This document shows, one piece after another, positions 1 through 7,482 of a stretch of 32,333 nt of DNA. The DNA comes from Planctomycetota bacterium (lineage in GTDB: Bacteria; Planctomycetota; Phycisphaerae; Sedimentisphaerales; Anaerobacaceae). The position numbers and the translations under genes are program-made. Positions within the stretch are counted from its first letter, which is position 1; the number at the start of each line of letters is the position of its first letter. The DNA is taken from the NCBI GenBank assembly GCA_013349615.1, contig DUZJ01000041.1, forward strand, positions 1 through 32,333, written 5' to 3'. Below the pieces are notes generated by a model. It had not been told where the DNA came from. It ran no database searches and saw only the letters and a list, made by a program, of their open reading frames with translations.

Positions 1-335
1 CGAGAATCAAACTTTAGCTCACTTTAGGCACTTTAGCTCACTTTTCACTAACTTTTCCTCTACAACTGTAGTGAGCGCACTACAAATCGCTCATTTTATG
101 CAAAACAAACCCAATTTCCAAAATGCTCAAATGAATGTAAATAAAGTATTATCAAAGGATTACGAAAATAAGACACTTGGTGAACGTGGGAAAAACAAAC
201 CCAATTCAAACCCAATACAAACCCAATCAAACCCAATTAAAGCCAATAAAATGCCAAAACAAAGCCAATACAAACCCAAAACAAACCCAATCTGTAGTGA
301 GCTTGTCGAACCTATTTCAAAGGCAAAAAATATGC
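1..335. repeat. Interspersed repeat with phased A-tracts, left copy
   Basis: This is the left copy of an interspersed repeat; the right copy lies inverted at 30721..31034. Both copies share, in order, two CTTTAGCTCA units (about 14..41 here), a hairpin with an AGCG loop (67..84), a less repetitive core, and an A/C-rich array (about 190..291). In the array, AAA runs begin at 197, 208, 219, 229, 239, about 248, 261, 272 and 283, so they recur every 10 to 11 bases. The left copy has about 20 extra bases near 292..313 compared with the right copy. One frame reads as an Asn/Pro/Gln/Lys-rich peptide, but this is low-complexity translation and I do not regard it as a protein. Similarity to the other copy starts at base 1, so the element may continue beyond the left edge. 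Confidence 0.85.
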
Positions 336-344
336 TCGGCCGAA

Positions 345-1016
345 CAGAGCCGACAAAAAGGATGCGAAATTTTCGGGCTAACCTTTTGCCAGAGCCATTT
401 CGGCTGCCATCCTGTTTGCATATATCCGTATTTGAGTACCGCAATATCGGCCGATTATCACGCGTACGCCACGCGCGTTGTGGAACAGATGGAGGGAGGA
501 ATTTGTCTCTTTACTCTCGGGTTAGCGGGGGACACAGTTCCTGTCCGGAGAGGAGTGAAGCCTCGTCAGGAAATCGGTAAAGCATTAGGGGGTGAAGCTC
601 TTAGAAGACTCCAACTGGTTACTACTACCGGCAGTGCCACGTTAAAGGCGCTTAAAAGGGAAATTAAATTCCCCACAAAGAAGGCCCCTTCGCCGAATGA
701 GACGGCAGATGATAATAAAACCATAGACTATGTAACCACTGAGATTCAGGTTTTAAGACCCGGCGATATTTATATCCTGGGGCTGCCCGGAGAAATTCTG
801 GTTGAAGTAGGCATAGAGATAAAGACAAGAGCAGGATTGGAAAATCTTTTCATTGTTACACTAAGTAACGACACAATCGGCTACGTCTGCCACAGCCGGG
901 CATACGAAGAAGGAGGATATGAACCTGGTCCAGGAACAAACTTAGCAAAAGGCGCCGGCGAGATTATGATAAAGGAAGCCCTGGACATTCTTAGCCAGAT
1001 AAAACAGAACGAATAA
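345..1016 (+). pseudogene. Neutral ceramidase family, C-terminal remnant (5' truncated)
   Basis: The reading frame encodes the C-terminal part of a neutral/alkaline non-lysosomal ceramidase-type protein. Family landmarks are visible: a GCHPV segment followed by ISADYHAYATR, LGLAGD, then LGLPGEILVEVG with the Glu expected to bind zinc, and GYVCHSRAYEEGGYE with the conserved Gly-Tyr. The N-terminal half, with the His-rich HTHSGP-type zinc motif, is missing. The frame runs upstream into the interspersed repeat, with a junction near 335..395, and no credible start codon or ribosome site is seen. A complete family member lies at 5785..7239. The ABC operon starts 76 bases downstream. The most likely reading is a gene whose 5' half was lost at a repeat-associated rearrangement; a short expressed domain cannot be excluded. 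Confidence 0.75.
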
Positions 1017-1021
1017 TACTG

Positions 1022-1050
1022 TTGCAACAACCCAAAAATGGTGATATATT
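1022..1050 (+). promoter_or_regulatory. Candidate sigma-70 promoter for the ABC operon
   Basis: TTGCAA at 1022..1027 and TATATT at 1045..1050 are separated by 17 bases. They lie 43 bases upstream of the ABC permease start chosen at 1093. The match is moderate (4/6 and 5/6 bases) and is seen only by eye. Confidence 0.35.
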
Positions 1051-1092
1051 TTTACAAGATATATGACAACCTTTGACAGAGGAGTCAGAACC

Positions 1093-2328
1093 ATGAGAGA
1101 TTTATGGGAATGCGCATGGCGTGAATTAAAGCGGAGAAAAGGGCGCACGTTGACTAACATATTTGGTTATCTGTTGGCGGCAGCCATTATGGTGGTAGTG
1201 GTAGGCGCCCTTCTGTATTCGAAGGAGGCGACAAGCAGCATCTTGAACAGAGTTGGGACACGTTTTATCGCGTTTGTACCTGCTCATATACCATCATGCC
1301 CGGAATGCTCTGCAAAGTCGCCGGATGAAGAGAGTGAAGGTTTTGTCGCTTACGGCGTAGCAACCAACCTCATCACTAACATTACAAACTTCGTCGATAA
1401 AGTCAAAAAGCTCGACACCGTATATGACGCTTCAGGATACCTGCTATTTCGGTTCAAAGACCAAAAGGATGGCCATCTATTTACCGTCGGCGGGTTTGAC
1501 CCAGATGATTTCGTAGTCAGCAAGACGTGCTGCGCCGCAAAGGATATTGTGAAAGGTCGATTTCTTTTGCCCAACGATAGGGGCGTGGTTATTCTGGAAA
1601 AAGCTTATGCAAAGTTGAAAAAACTGAAAGAAGGCGACGAGGTCACGATTGCGGGGAGCATGTTTTCGGTTATCGGAATCGTCAAGCCACCCATTCGGCC
1701 TGCAAAAGCCGAGATCTATATGCATTTCGACGAGGCGGAGCAAGTAATCAACAAGCGGATGGGAGCGTCGTCCATCCATAACGAGGCCAACGTGATACTC
1801 ATAGAAGTGAAAAGCTCTAAAGTGCAAGATGAAGCCATCACGTCTATGAAGAATCTGCTCCCAGGAGACTACCTCGTGGCTTCCAGCTATGCTTGCTACA
1901 GGCCCGCCGCGAAAGTAATGGGGATAAATGAGGATGCGGCGTGGCTGCTTACCATTATCATCGGCATTTGCGCTGTGATATTGGCGTTGAAATCCCAGTT
2001 GTCCTCTGTGCTCGAGCGGCGACGGGATATTGGCATTCTGAAAGCTATCGGCTGGACTGACGGGAATGTGGTCTCGCAAATCCTGGCGGAGTCCGTTTTG
2101 CAGGCCATGATAGGCGGCATTCTCGGGTGCCTGGTCGCCGTCGCTATACTGCTGTTTGTTCCCATTGAGATGTTGAGTGGCATTGAAGCTGGGGCACATA
2201 TCATCATTTCGCCGTGGGTATTAGTGCTTGGCTTCGTGTTGGCATTCTTGGGAGGCATCATCGCGGGGAGCTTCCCTGCTTTCATCGCTGCCCGTCAGCG
2301 ACCGGCTGATGCGCTGCGGAGCATTTGA
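1093..2328 (+). CDS. ABC transporter permease, MacB/LolC-FtsX type
   Basis: This encodes a 411-residue inner-membrane permease of the MacB/FtsX/LolCDE type. One N-terminal transmembrane segment follows a basic stretch (ELKRRKGR, near residues 10-17). A large extracytoplasmic MacB-like domain contains a CPEC pair, and three hydrophobic segments occupy roughly the last 130 residues. Such permeases do not conduct small solutes; known members drive lipoprotein release, efflux of peptides or signalling. I chose ATG 1093 because GAGGAG (1079..1084) sits eight bases upstream; an in-frame ATG at 1063 lacks a ribosome site. The ATPase starts 28 bases downstream, so the two make a half-transporter pair that probably works as 2+2. 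The substrate cannot be read from the sequence. Confidence 0.88.
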   Translation: MRDLWECAWRELKRRKGRTLTNIFGYLLAAAIMVVVVGALLYSKEATSSILNRVGTRFIAFVPAHIPSCPECSAKSPDEESEGFVAYGVATNLITNITNFVDKVKKLDTVYDASGYLLFRFKDQKDGHLFTVGGFDPDDFVVSKTCCAAKDIVKGRFLLPNDRGVVILEKAYAKLKKLKEGDEVTIAGSMFSVIGIVKPPIRPAKAEIYMHFDEAEQVINKRMGASSIHNEANVILIEVKSSKVQDEAITSMKNLLPGDYLVASSYACYRPAAKVMGINEDAAWLLTIIIGICAVILALKSQLSSVLERRRDIGILKAIGWTDGNVVSQILAESVLQAMIGGILGCLVAVAILLFVPIEMLSGIEAGAHIIISPWVLVLGFVLAFLGGIIAGSFPAFIAARQRPADALRSI

Positions 2329-2356
2329 TATTCGATTCATATAAGCAGGCATAACA

Positions 2357-3082
2357 ATGAACGTAGTTGATGAAATAACTGGGGAAGGCGACATCTTCTT
2401 GGAGTGCAAGGACCTGAGGAAGAGTTTCACGGTCAAACGCAAGGAGATTCGCGTCCTCAGGGGGATTAATTTATCTGTGAACAGGGGTGAAATCGTGGTA
2501 ATTGCCGGGAAGACCGGCGCAGGCAAATCCACTTTCCTGGGGGTGTTGGGTGGGCTTGAACGCCAAACTGAAGGCAGTGTGATATTTGAAGGCCGCTGCA
2601 TGGAAGACCTGTCGCATGAAGAATTAGCACTGCTGCGGCGTCAGAAGATTAGCGTCATCTTCCAAAACTACAACCTGTTACCCTCATGGACGGCTTATGA
2701 GAATGTTGAAGCTGCCCTGCTGCATATCGGCATGTCGAAAACCGCTCGACGTGAAAAGGTAAAGACACTGTTGAATAATCTCGGGCTTGGGGAGAGGCTT
2801 GATAACTTGCCGTCTGAACTCAGCATTGGACAGCAGCAGCGCGTCGCCATCGCAAGAACGCTTGCTAATGAGCCGGCGCTTATTCTCGCTGATGAGCCTA
2901 CGGGAGAGCTCGACGCGGAAACAGCGCAGGAAATCATCGAGCATCTAATTACTCCGGTTAGGGAAAAGGGCGTCACTTTAGTTATTGCCACTCATGGAAT
3001 CTTCCCCCTGGATATTTCCACCAGGTTGTTCTATATGAAGGATGGAACGCTTGTTCCGCAAGGATCTATCCAGCAAGGGTAA
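2357..3082 (+). CDS. ABC transporter ATP-binding protein, LolD/MacB type
   Basis: This 241-residue ATPase is the partner of the permease just upstream. Walker A is GKTGAGKS (residues 51-58). The Q-loop lies in [16 protein letters not shown], the signature is [19 protein letters not shown], Walker B is [12 protein letters not shown] and the switch His is in IATHGIF. The signature has Ile in place of the first Gly of LSGGQ, a mild change that still leaves a functional-looking site. The length and the [12 protein letters not shown] segment fit the LolD/MacB group, which powers mechanotransmission across the inner membrane. The ribosome site is weak (AGCAGG). The spacing to its neighbours (28 and 33 bases) suggests an operon covering 1093..4381. 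Confidence 0.92.
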   Translation: MNVVDEITGEGDIFLECKDLRKSFTVKRKEIRVLRGINLSVNRGEIVVIAGKTGAGKSTFLGVLGGLERQTEGSVIFEGRCMEDLSHEELALLRRQKISVIFQNYNLLPSWTAYENVEAALLHIGMSKTARREKVKTLLNNLGLGERLDNLPSELSIGQQQRVAIARTLANEPALILADEPTGELDAETAQEIIEHLITPVREKGVTLVIATHGIFPLDISTRLFYMKDGTLVPQGSIQQG

Positions 3083-3115
3083 GCCAGTTGCACTACGAAT
3101 TCGTAGGAGTATCCT

Positions 3116-4381
3116 ATGCTCAGCAAAAGAAAAAGGATTTCCCGCCGTGAGTTTTTGAGGCGCAGTGGGCAGGTGGCATCCGGGCTTGTCAGTGCCGGCG
3201 CTCTGGCCTCTACCAAGTATGCAATCGGACAAGAGCGAGCCCGACACGCTTCGGCTGACGGCGCTATCTACCTGGAACGACAATCGACAGGGTCCGAGAT
3301 ATGGCAGATCACCACGGAGGAATTCAGGCAGTCGAACATCTACTGTGAGCTGCCCTACTGCTCGGGCGATTCCCGGTACTTCGTTTATGAGAGACACAAC
3401 CCCAGGCGATCGGACAAAAACAAAACCGAGATCATGGTAGTGGAGCTTGGTACGTGGAAACAACACCGGTTGGATGTGGCCTCCGGAATTACAGGCTCTG
3501 CGATTTCAAACGACGGCGTGTTTTACTACCTCAAGCAGACCGACGGCGAGACGCTGGACTTGATGCGAGCGGACCTGTCGAATGGAACACCGGAGAAGAT
3601 ATATCACATAGATGGCGAAAGGAGCCTCATCAGCTTTGGCACGGTCTCAGCCGACGCACGATACTATGCCTGCGGCAAGCGGCTGGGGAACGATTACCAG
3701 ATGTTCGGTATCCTGCTGGTTGACCTTAAAAAGGGCACGAAGATGGTCATCGACCGGGACCCATTCATTCTCAATCCCCATCCGCAGTTCGAGCCGGGCC
3801 GGGGTAGAGAACTAATGATACAGCACAACCGCGGCGGCAAATACACACCCGAAGGGAAGCGCATTCGGCTGGTCGGCCCGGAGGGGGCCACGCTCTACCT
3901 GCTTTCGGTGCCGGATGGTAAGCGGACCGAGCTGCAGGTGGGAAAGCCCTACACTACACCAGTTACCGGCCATGAAGCATGGATTGGCAGGACCAGGGAG
4001 ATATTGTTGACGGTTCTGGCCGACGAGGATTACGCACCAAATAAGGGCAACCTGTTGGCTGTCCGCGCGGGGTCGCCCACACGGGTGGTGGCCAAAGGAT
4101 ATAAGTTTAACCATGTCGGCGTTTCTCGTTGCGGACGGTTCTTCTGCTGCGATGATTGGCAGGGAACAGCAAAATTAGTAATCGGCTCAATCCAGAACGG
4201 CAAGACGGCTGTGGTCTGTGAATCGAAAACATCCATGGGCAGCGCCCAGAACACTCACCCTCACGCTTACCTGACACCGGACCTGAAATGGGTAATCTTC
4301 AATTCGGACCGAAGCGGATTCCCCCACGTCCATGCGGCAAGCGTTCCGGAAGGGATGACAGAAGATATATCAAAAGTTTAA
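3116..4381 (+). CDS. Tat-exported oligogalacturonate-lyase-like protein (PL22 type)
   Basis: This 421-residue protein begins with a Tat signal (SRREFLRRSG, residues 9-18, then a hydrophobic stretch to about residue 31). The remainder reads as a TolB/WD-like seven-bladed propeller (repeats such as GSAISNDGVFYYLK and LTPDLKWVIFNSDRSG). It resembles oligogalacturonate lyases of family PL22. In the characterised Yersinia enzyme Mn is held by one His and a Gln-x2-His-x-His cluster. The same arrangement is seen here: H286 (GHEAW) and Q378, H381, H383 (QNTHPH). Predicted role: beta-elimination of short uronides in the periplasm, or a sugar-binding propeller derived from that fold. GTAGGAG precedes ATG 3116. 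It ends convergently, 16 bases from the next gene. Confidence 0.78.
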   Translation: MLSKRKRISRREFLRRSGQVASGLVSAGALASTKYAIGQERARHASADGAIYLERQSTGSEIWQITTEEFRQSNIYCELPYCSGDSRYFVYERHNPRRSDKNKTEIMVVELGTWKQHRLDVASGITGSAISNDGVFYYLKQTDGETLDLMRADLSNGTPEKIYHIDGERSLISFGTVSADARYYACGKRLGNDYQMFGILLVDLKKGTKMVIDRDPFILNPHPQFEPGRGRELMIQHNRGGKYTPEGKRIRLVGPEGATLYLLSVPDGKRTELQVGKPYTTPVTGHEAWIGRTREILLTVLADEDYAPNKGNLLAVRAGSPTRVVAKGYKFNHVGVSRCGRFFCCDDWQGTAKLVIGSIQNGKTAVVCESKTSMGSAQNTHPHAYLTPDLKWVIFNSDRSGFPHVHAASVPEGMTEDISKV

Positions 4382-4397
4382 AACATGCTTTGTAGTG

Positions 4398-5741
4398 TTA
4401 TGCCAGTTTATCTCGATTCTCATAAATTTTCAAGATAGCGTCAGCTATGTCGTCCATATCCCTTTTCGTGCCGAGCAGGATACTATGGAAAAACCACACG
4501 GCCTCATCACAAAGCCGTTCATCATCGGGGCAGTAATTCAACTGTCGACATCGATCCAACCTCTTTTTGGAGTAGGTTTTACGGAAGTTCTTAGACTGTA
4601 GAGCATTTTCAAAGAAATCACCTTTATTTATTCGGTTATATCCGCTGGAACAAGGAATGCCTTCGGCCCTCAGGGCGGCGATGAACTTGCTGCGGGGTAC
4701 GTTGTGGAAGTACTCTTTCTTATACCGGAAAGGATAGAGATGATAAGCCGCCCGGGTAACACCATCATATAGTTTGTGGGGGATGATCCCAGGGATGTCC
4801 TTGATACGGGAGGTGAGATACTTGGCGTTTTCGTTGCGGGTTTGAGTCTGCTTTTCCAGTCGTTTCATCTGAGCAAGTAATATAGCGGCCTGGTATTCCG
4901 CCATTCTGCATTTCGTCCCCATGATAGCATGTCCTCTGCCGGTTACACTTCCATAGGGTCTGCCAAAGTTGTGGTAAGAGTAACATTTGTCCATAATTTC
5001 ATCATCGTCTCCCAGGATAGCGCCTCCTTCTCCGCAGGGCAGATTCTTGGAGTTCTGGAAGCTGAAACAGCCCAGGTCTCCCAACGTGCCGCACTTTTTT
5101 CCTCTCCATTCCGCCATCCAGGCCTGGCAGGCGTCTTCGACAACGAGCAGATTATGCTTTCTTGCAATTGCATTGATTTTGTCCATATTGGCCGGCAAGC
5201 CCAGAATATGAACCGGCAGGATAGCCCTGGAGTGTTCGCTGATTTTTTCTTCTATTTTGTCCGGGTTTATCTGAAACGTTTCAGGGTCGGTATCAACCAT
5301 AATCGGCAGGGCACCGGAGAGAAAAATCACGTCTATTGTTGCAATAAAGGTATATGGGGGGACAAGAACTTCATCTCCAATACCTACTCCAAGTACGTGC
5401 AGCGAGGTAAGCAGAGCGTTGGTACCATTTGTGGTGGCAAGACATCGCTTTGCTCCCATCAGTTCGGCATACTTCTTTTCAAATTCCGCAACCACCTTGT
5501 TTCTTGACCATACTCCGCTACGCAGCACAGAAAGAACCAGGTCTTCATCGTGCTTTTTGTCCCAGATTGGCCAGGAAGGCCAGGACCTGGTCCGCACCGG
5601 CCGACCGCCCTTGATAGCCAGGATGCCTGCTTTTTTGCCGATGTTTGCATAGGCAGGAAGTGTCTTTGAGGCCACCGCAGCGAGAGAGCCTGCCGATGCC
5701 GCAGCTATAAATTGTCGTCTTGTCAAATCGTTCTTATTCAT
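4398..5741 (-). CDS. Tat-exported DegT/DnrJ/EryC1/StrS aminotransferase
   Basis: This encodes a 447-residue PLP-dependent aminotransferase of the sugar/cyclitol family. Residues 6-31 form a Tat signal (LTRRQFIAAASAGSLAAV, then an Ala-rich region ending PAYA). The mature part opens with LAIKGGRPVRT, a signature shared with scyllo-inosose and AHBA-type aminotransferases. VVEDACQAW carries the Asp that contacts the pyridine nitrogen (D203), and FSFQNSKNLPCGEGG carries the PLP lysine (K232). All catalytic landmarks are intact, so it is predicted active. The Tat route would allow export of a folded, PLP-loaded enzyme. I chose ATG 5741 because AGAGGAG lies just upstream; a TTG two codons earlier is less likely. 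It follows the ceramidase-family gene by 43 bases on the same strand. Confidence 0.88.
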   Translation of the reverse strand: MNKNDLTRRQFIAAASAGSLAAVASKTLPAYANIGKKAGILAIKGGRPVRTRSWPSWPIWDKKHDEDLVLSVLRSGVWSRNKVVAEFEKKYAELMGAKRCLATTNGTNALLTSLHVLGVGIGDEVLVPPYTFIATIDVIFLSGALPIMVDTDPETFQINPDKIEEKISEHSRAILPVHILGLPANMDKINAIARKHNLLVVEDACQAWMAEWRGKKCGTLGDLGCFSFQNSKNLPCGEGGAILGDDDEIMDKCYSYHNFGRPYGSVTGRGHAIMGTKCRMAEYQAAILLAQMKRLEKQTQTRNENAKYLTSRIKDIPGIIPHKLYDGVTRAAYHLYPFRYKKEYFHNVPRSKFIAALRAEGIPCSSGYNRINKGDFFENALQSKNFRKTYSKKRLDRCRQLNYCPDDERLCDEAVWFFHSILLGTKRDMDDIADAILKIYENRDKLA

Positions 5742-5784
5742 TTTCAACTCCTCTTATCTACAAAAACCCACAATCTCCCTATCT

Positions 5785-7239
5785 TCAGTTGTTCTTCGGC
5801 GTCCGTACCCTGTCGACCAGCTCGTGCACCTTGTCCACTACCCGTTTCTCGACCGACGGTGCAAATGGTCCCGGCAGCTCGGTATATCGCATCGCGCCGC
5901 CGCCTTCATAGCCGCCTTCTTTCAGGACCCGCACTGAAGGTAAGTAACCGAAGACATCGTTGCAATAACCGGCCACCCAAAGAGGCGGACCGGCCAGTTC
6001 AGCTTTAAGTCGCAGCGAATAGTCCACTACGACTTCGCCGGCCAGCGCTACCATCGTCAGGTCGTTACCAAATTGTACAACCTGGACCAAGTACGGATAT
6101 GTTGTGCGAATCCTGCCTTTTTGCTCCAGCTCCTCCAGCAGCGCTTCGGCATGTCGGCGTTCATACTTATTGGTAGATTTCGCTTCCTTTTCGAGCTGTT
6201 CACGGCTGGGCGGTTCGGCAAACTCGAGCGTAACCGTTTCCAGGGCCGCCCGAATCGGTCCCCGGACCGACCGCGCTCGTGGGAGCAGCGCTGCTTCGAC
6301 TGCATTAGCAAGTGAACGGCCATGCTGCTGCGCCAAAGTCAGCGTTCCACGAGGGTACGGATTTTGGTCACCGCCGCAGCCGGTTATGAAGAAAGCCGTT
6401 GCTCCGGGATGCGCCTCTTCCAGATACTGCTGGGCGAAACCGGCGTAGTCGCCGCAGAACTTGTAGAAGCTAAGCGTGGTATTGTGGCAGGCGTACCCAA
6501 ATAGGACAGCTCGTAATTTTCCATCGAGACTATCAATACGTAAGACGGGGACATCGTGGTCAACGGGGCCGTCAGGATTTGGTTGAATCCGATAACCTTG
6601 CTCAATCCTGGTTCGCCTGTTCATGGCAAAGCCTGCCCGTGCGTGTGTGTATCCCAGCCGTGCCGGAGCAAGGTCCTCTATCGCCTGACCGACCAGTTGC
6701 AGCAGTTTTTGTCGCAAAGCATCCACGTACTTTTGGTTTTGCTGAATCTGCTCGGCTGACAGACCATAAAATGAATTCCCATAGATAGAATACTTCGACT
6801 CCTTTACCACCGGACCACAATGGGTGTGAGATGCGTTTAGCACCAGGGCCTCCGGCGGAAGCTTGTAGCACCGGTGGACTTCTTTTTCAAGCCAATCACG
6901 TAAAGGCCGGGGGATGCCAAGCAATTCAACCGCAGCGATTACCAGCCTCGTGCCCCGGGCGTCCTGCAGCGCCAGCGCTTTGGCGTGCAGGTCGTGGACC
7001 TTTCCCTCCGAAGGCTTGGTTCTTGCCGCGTACCCGGACATCCACATCGACCGCTCCGGTGTAATGACAACCGAGGCGACCCCGGCTGTCCATTTTTCCT
7101 GCTGTTCGTCTGCTCTGGCACAAGGTAGATGGGGTGCCTTCAGGCACATCAAACTGGCTACAGCAACCAGGCACAGTAACCGCTTCACATTTAGCATAGC
7201 CGGTTTCCATTGCAGAACGTTGATGGTTTGTCGATTCAT
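5785..7239 (-). CDS. Secreted neutral/alkaline ceramidase-family hydrolase
   Basis: This 484-residue protein has an N-terminal export signal (MLNVKRLLCLVAVASL, residues 15-30, cleavage near ARA-DE). The ceramidase-family catalytic domain follows: GVASVVITPERSMWMSGYAAR near the mature start, ASHTHCGP (136-143) as the zinc motif, CHNTTLSFYKFCGDYAGFA, the GCGGDQNP loop, then ALAGEVVVDY and FGYLPS, which supply the Glu and Tyr expected at the metal. Family enzymes cleave the amide of ceramide, but in planctomycetes this large family sits mostly in sugar loci, so the substrate may be another amide. ATG 7239 follows GAGGAG with good spacing; an in-frame GTG at 7254 is rejected. It is first in a two-gene unit with the Tat aminotransferase. 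It lacks the C-terminal immunoglobulin-like domain of long ceramidases. Confidence 0.85.
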   Translation of the reverse strand: MNRQTINVLQWKPAMLNVKRLLCLVAVASLMCLKAPHLPCARADEQQEKWTAGVASVVITPERSMWMSGYAARTKPSEGKVHDLHAKALALQDARGTRLVIAAVELLGIPRPLRDWLEKEVHRCYKLPPEALVLNASHTHCGPVVKESKYSIYGNSFYGLSAEQIQQNQKYVDALRQKLLQLVGQAIEDLAPARLGYTHARAGFAMNRRTRIEQGYRIQPNPDGPVDHDVPVLRIDSLDGKLRAVLFGYACHNTTLSFYKFCGDYAGFAQQYLEEAHPGATAFFITGCGGDQNPYPRGTLTLAQQHGRSLANAVEAALLPRARSVRGPIRAALETVTLEFAEPPSREQLEKEAKSTNKYERRHAEALLEELEQKGRIRTTYPYLVQVVQFGNDLTMVALAGEVVVDYSLRLKAELAGPPLWVAGYCNDVFGYLPSVRVLKEGGYEGGGAMRYTELPGPFAPSVEKRVVDKVHELVDRVRTPKNN

Positions 7240-7333
7240 CCTGGTACTCCTCACATTATGTTAGTCAATCCAACGTAAACTGTCTGAACCAACGGACTCT
7301 CTCGTCTCATCGGGTTCAGAGACATTTACACTC

Positions 7334-7362
7334 TTGTAGAGCTTCCTTCCAGCCACTATAAT
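7334..7362 (+). promoter_or_regulatory. Candidate sigma-70 promoter for the symporter operon
   Basis: A perfect TATAAT (7357..7362) follows TTGTAG (7334..7339) after 17 bases, in the 243-base divergent intergenic region. It lies 120 bases upstream of the symporter start. Nearby, CTGAACC (7287..7293) and GGTTCAG (7315..7321) form an interrupted inverted repeat that could be an operator shared by the divergent genes. Confidence 0.35.
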
Positions 7363-7482
7363 AACGGCAAAATATTTTTACTTTCTTCGATATGAGTTAT
7401 TATCGCTCCGGGCACGAACTTTACAAGAAGCAAATTGTGTGCAAAAATTGCTCTCGTTTGAGTGCAATGCAGGAGTGCAAAT

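Noticed and set aside
190-291. CRISPR-like regular array
   Set aside because: The period is only 10-11 bases with no spacers, and no cas genes are present.
71-580. Asn/Pro/Gln-rich open frame through the left repeat
   Set aside because: Low-complexity translation of a 10-11 base array; the equivalent frame at 30560..31219 differs in its flanks, and the downstream half is out of frame with the ceramidase homology.
1477-2285. Long antisense open frames inside the ABC permease
   Set aside because: The plus-strand frame has clear family motifs, a ribosome site and operon spacing; the antisense frames look like codon-bias shadows.
4382-4397. Bidirectional terminator between the convergent PL22-like and aminotransferase genes
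   Set aside because: The 16-base gap and its flanks contain no stem-loop.
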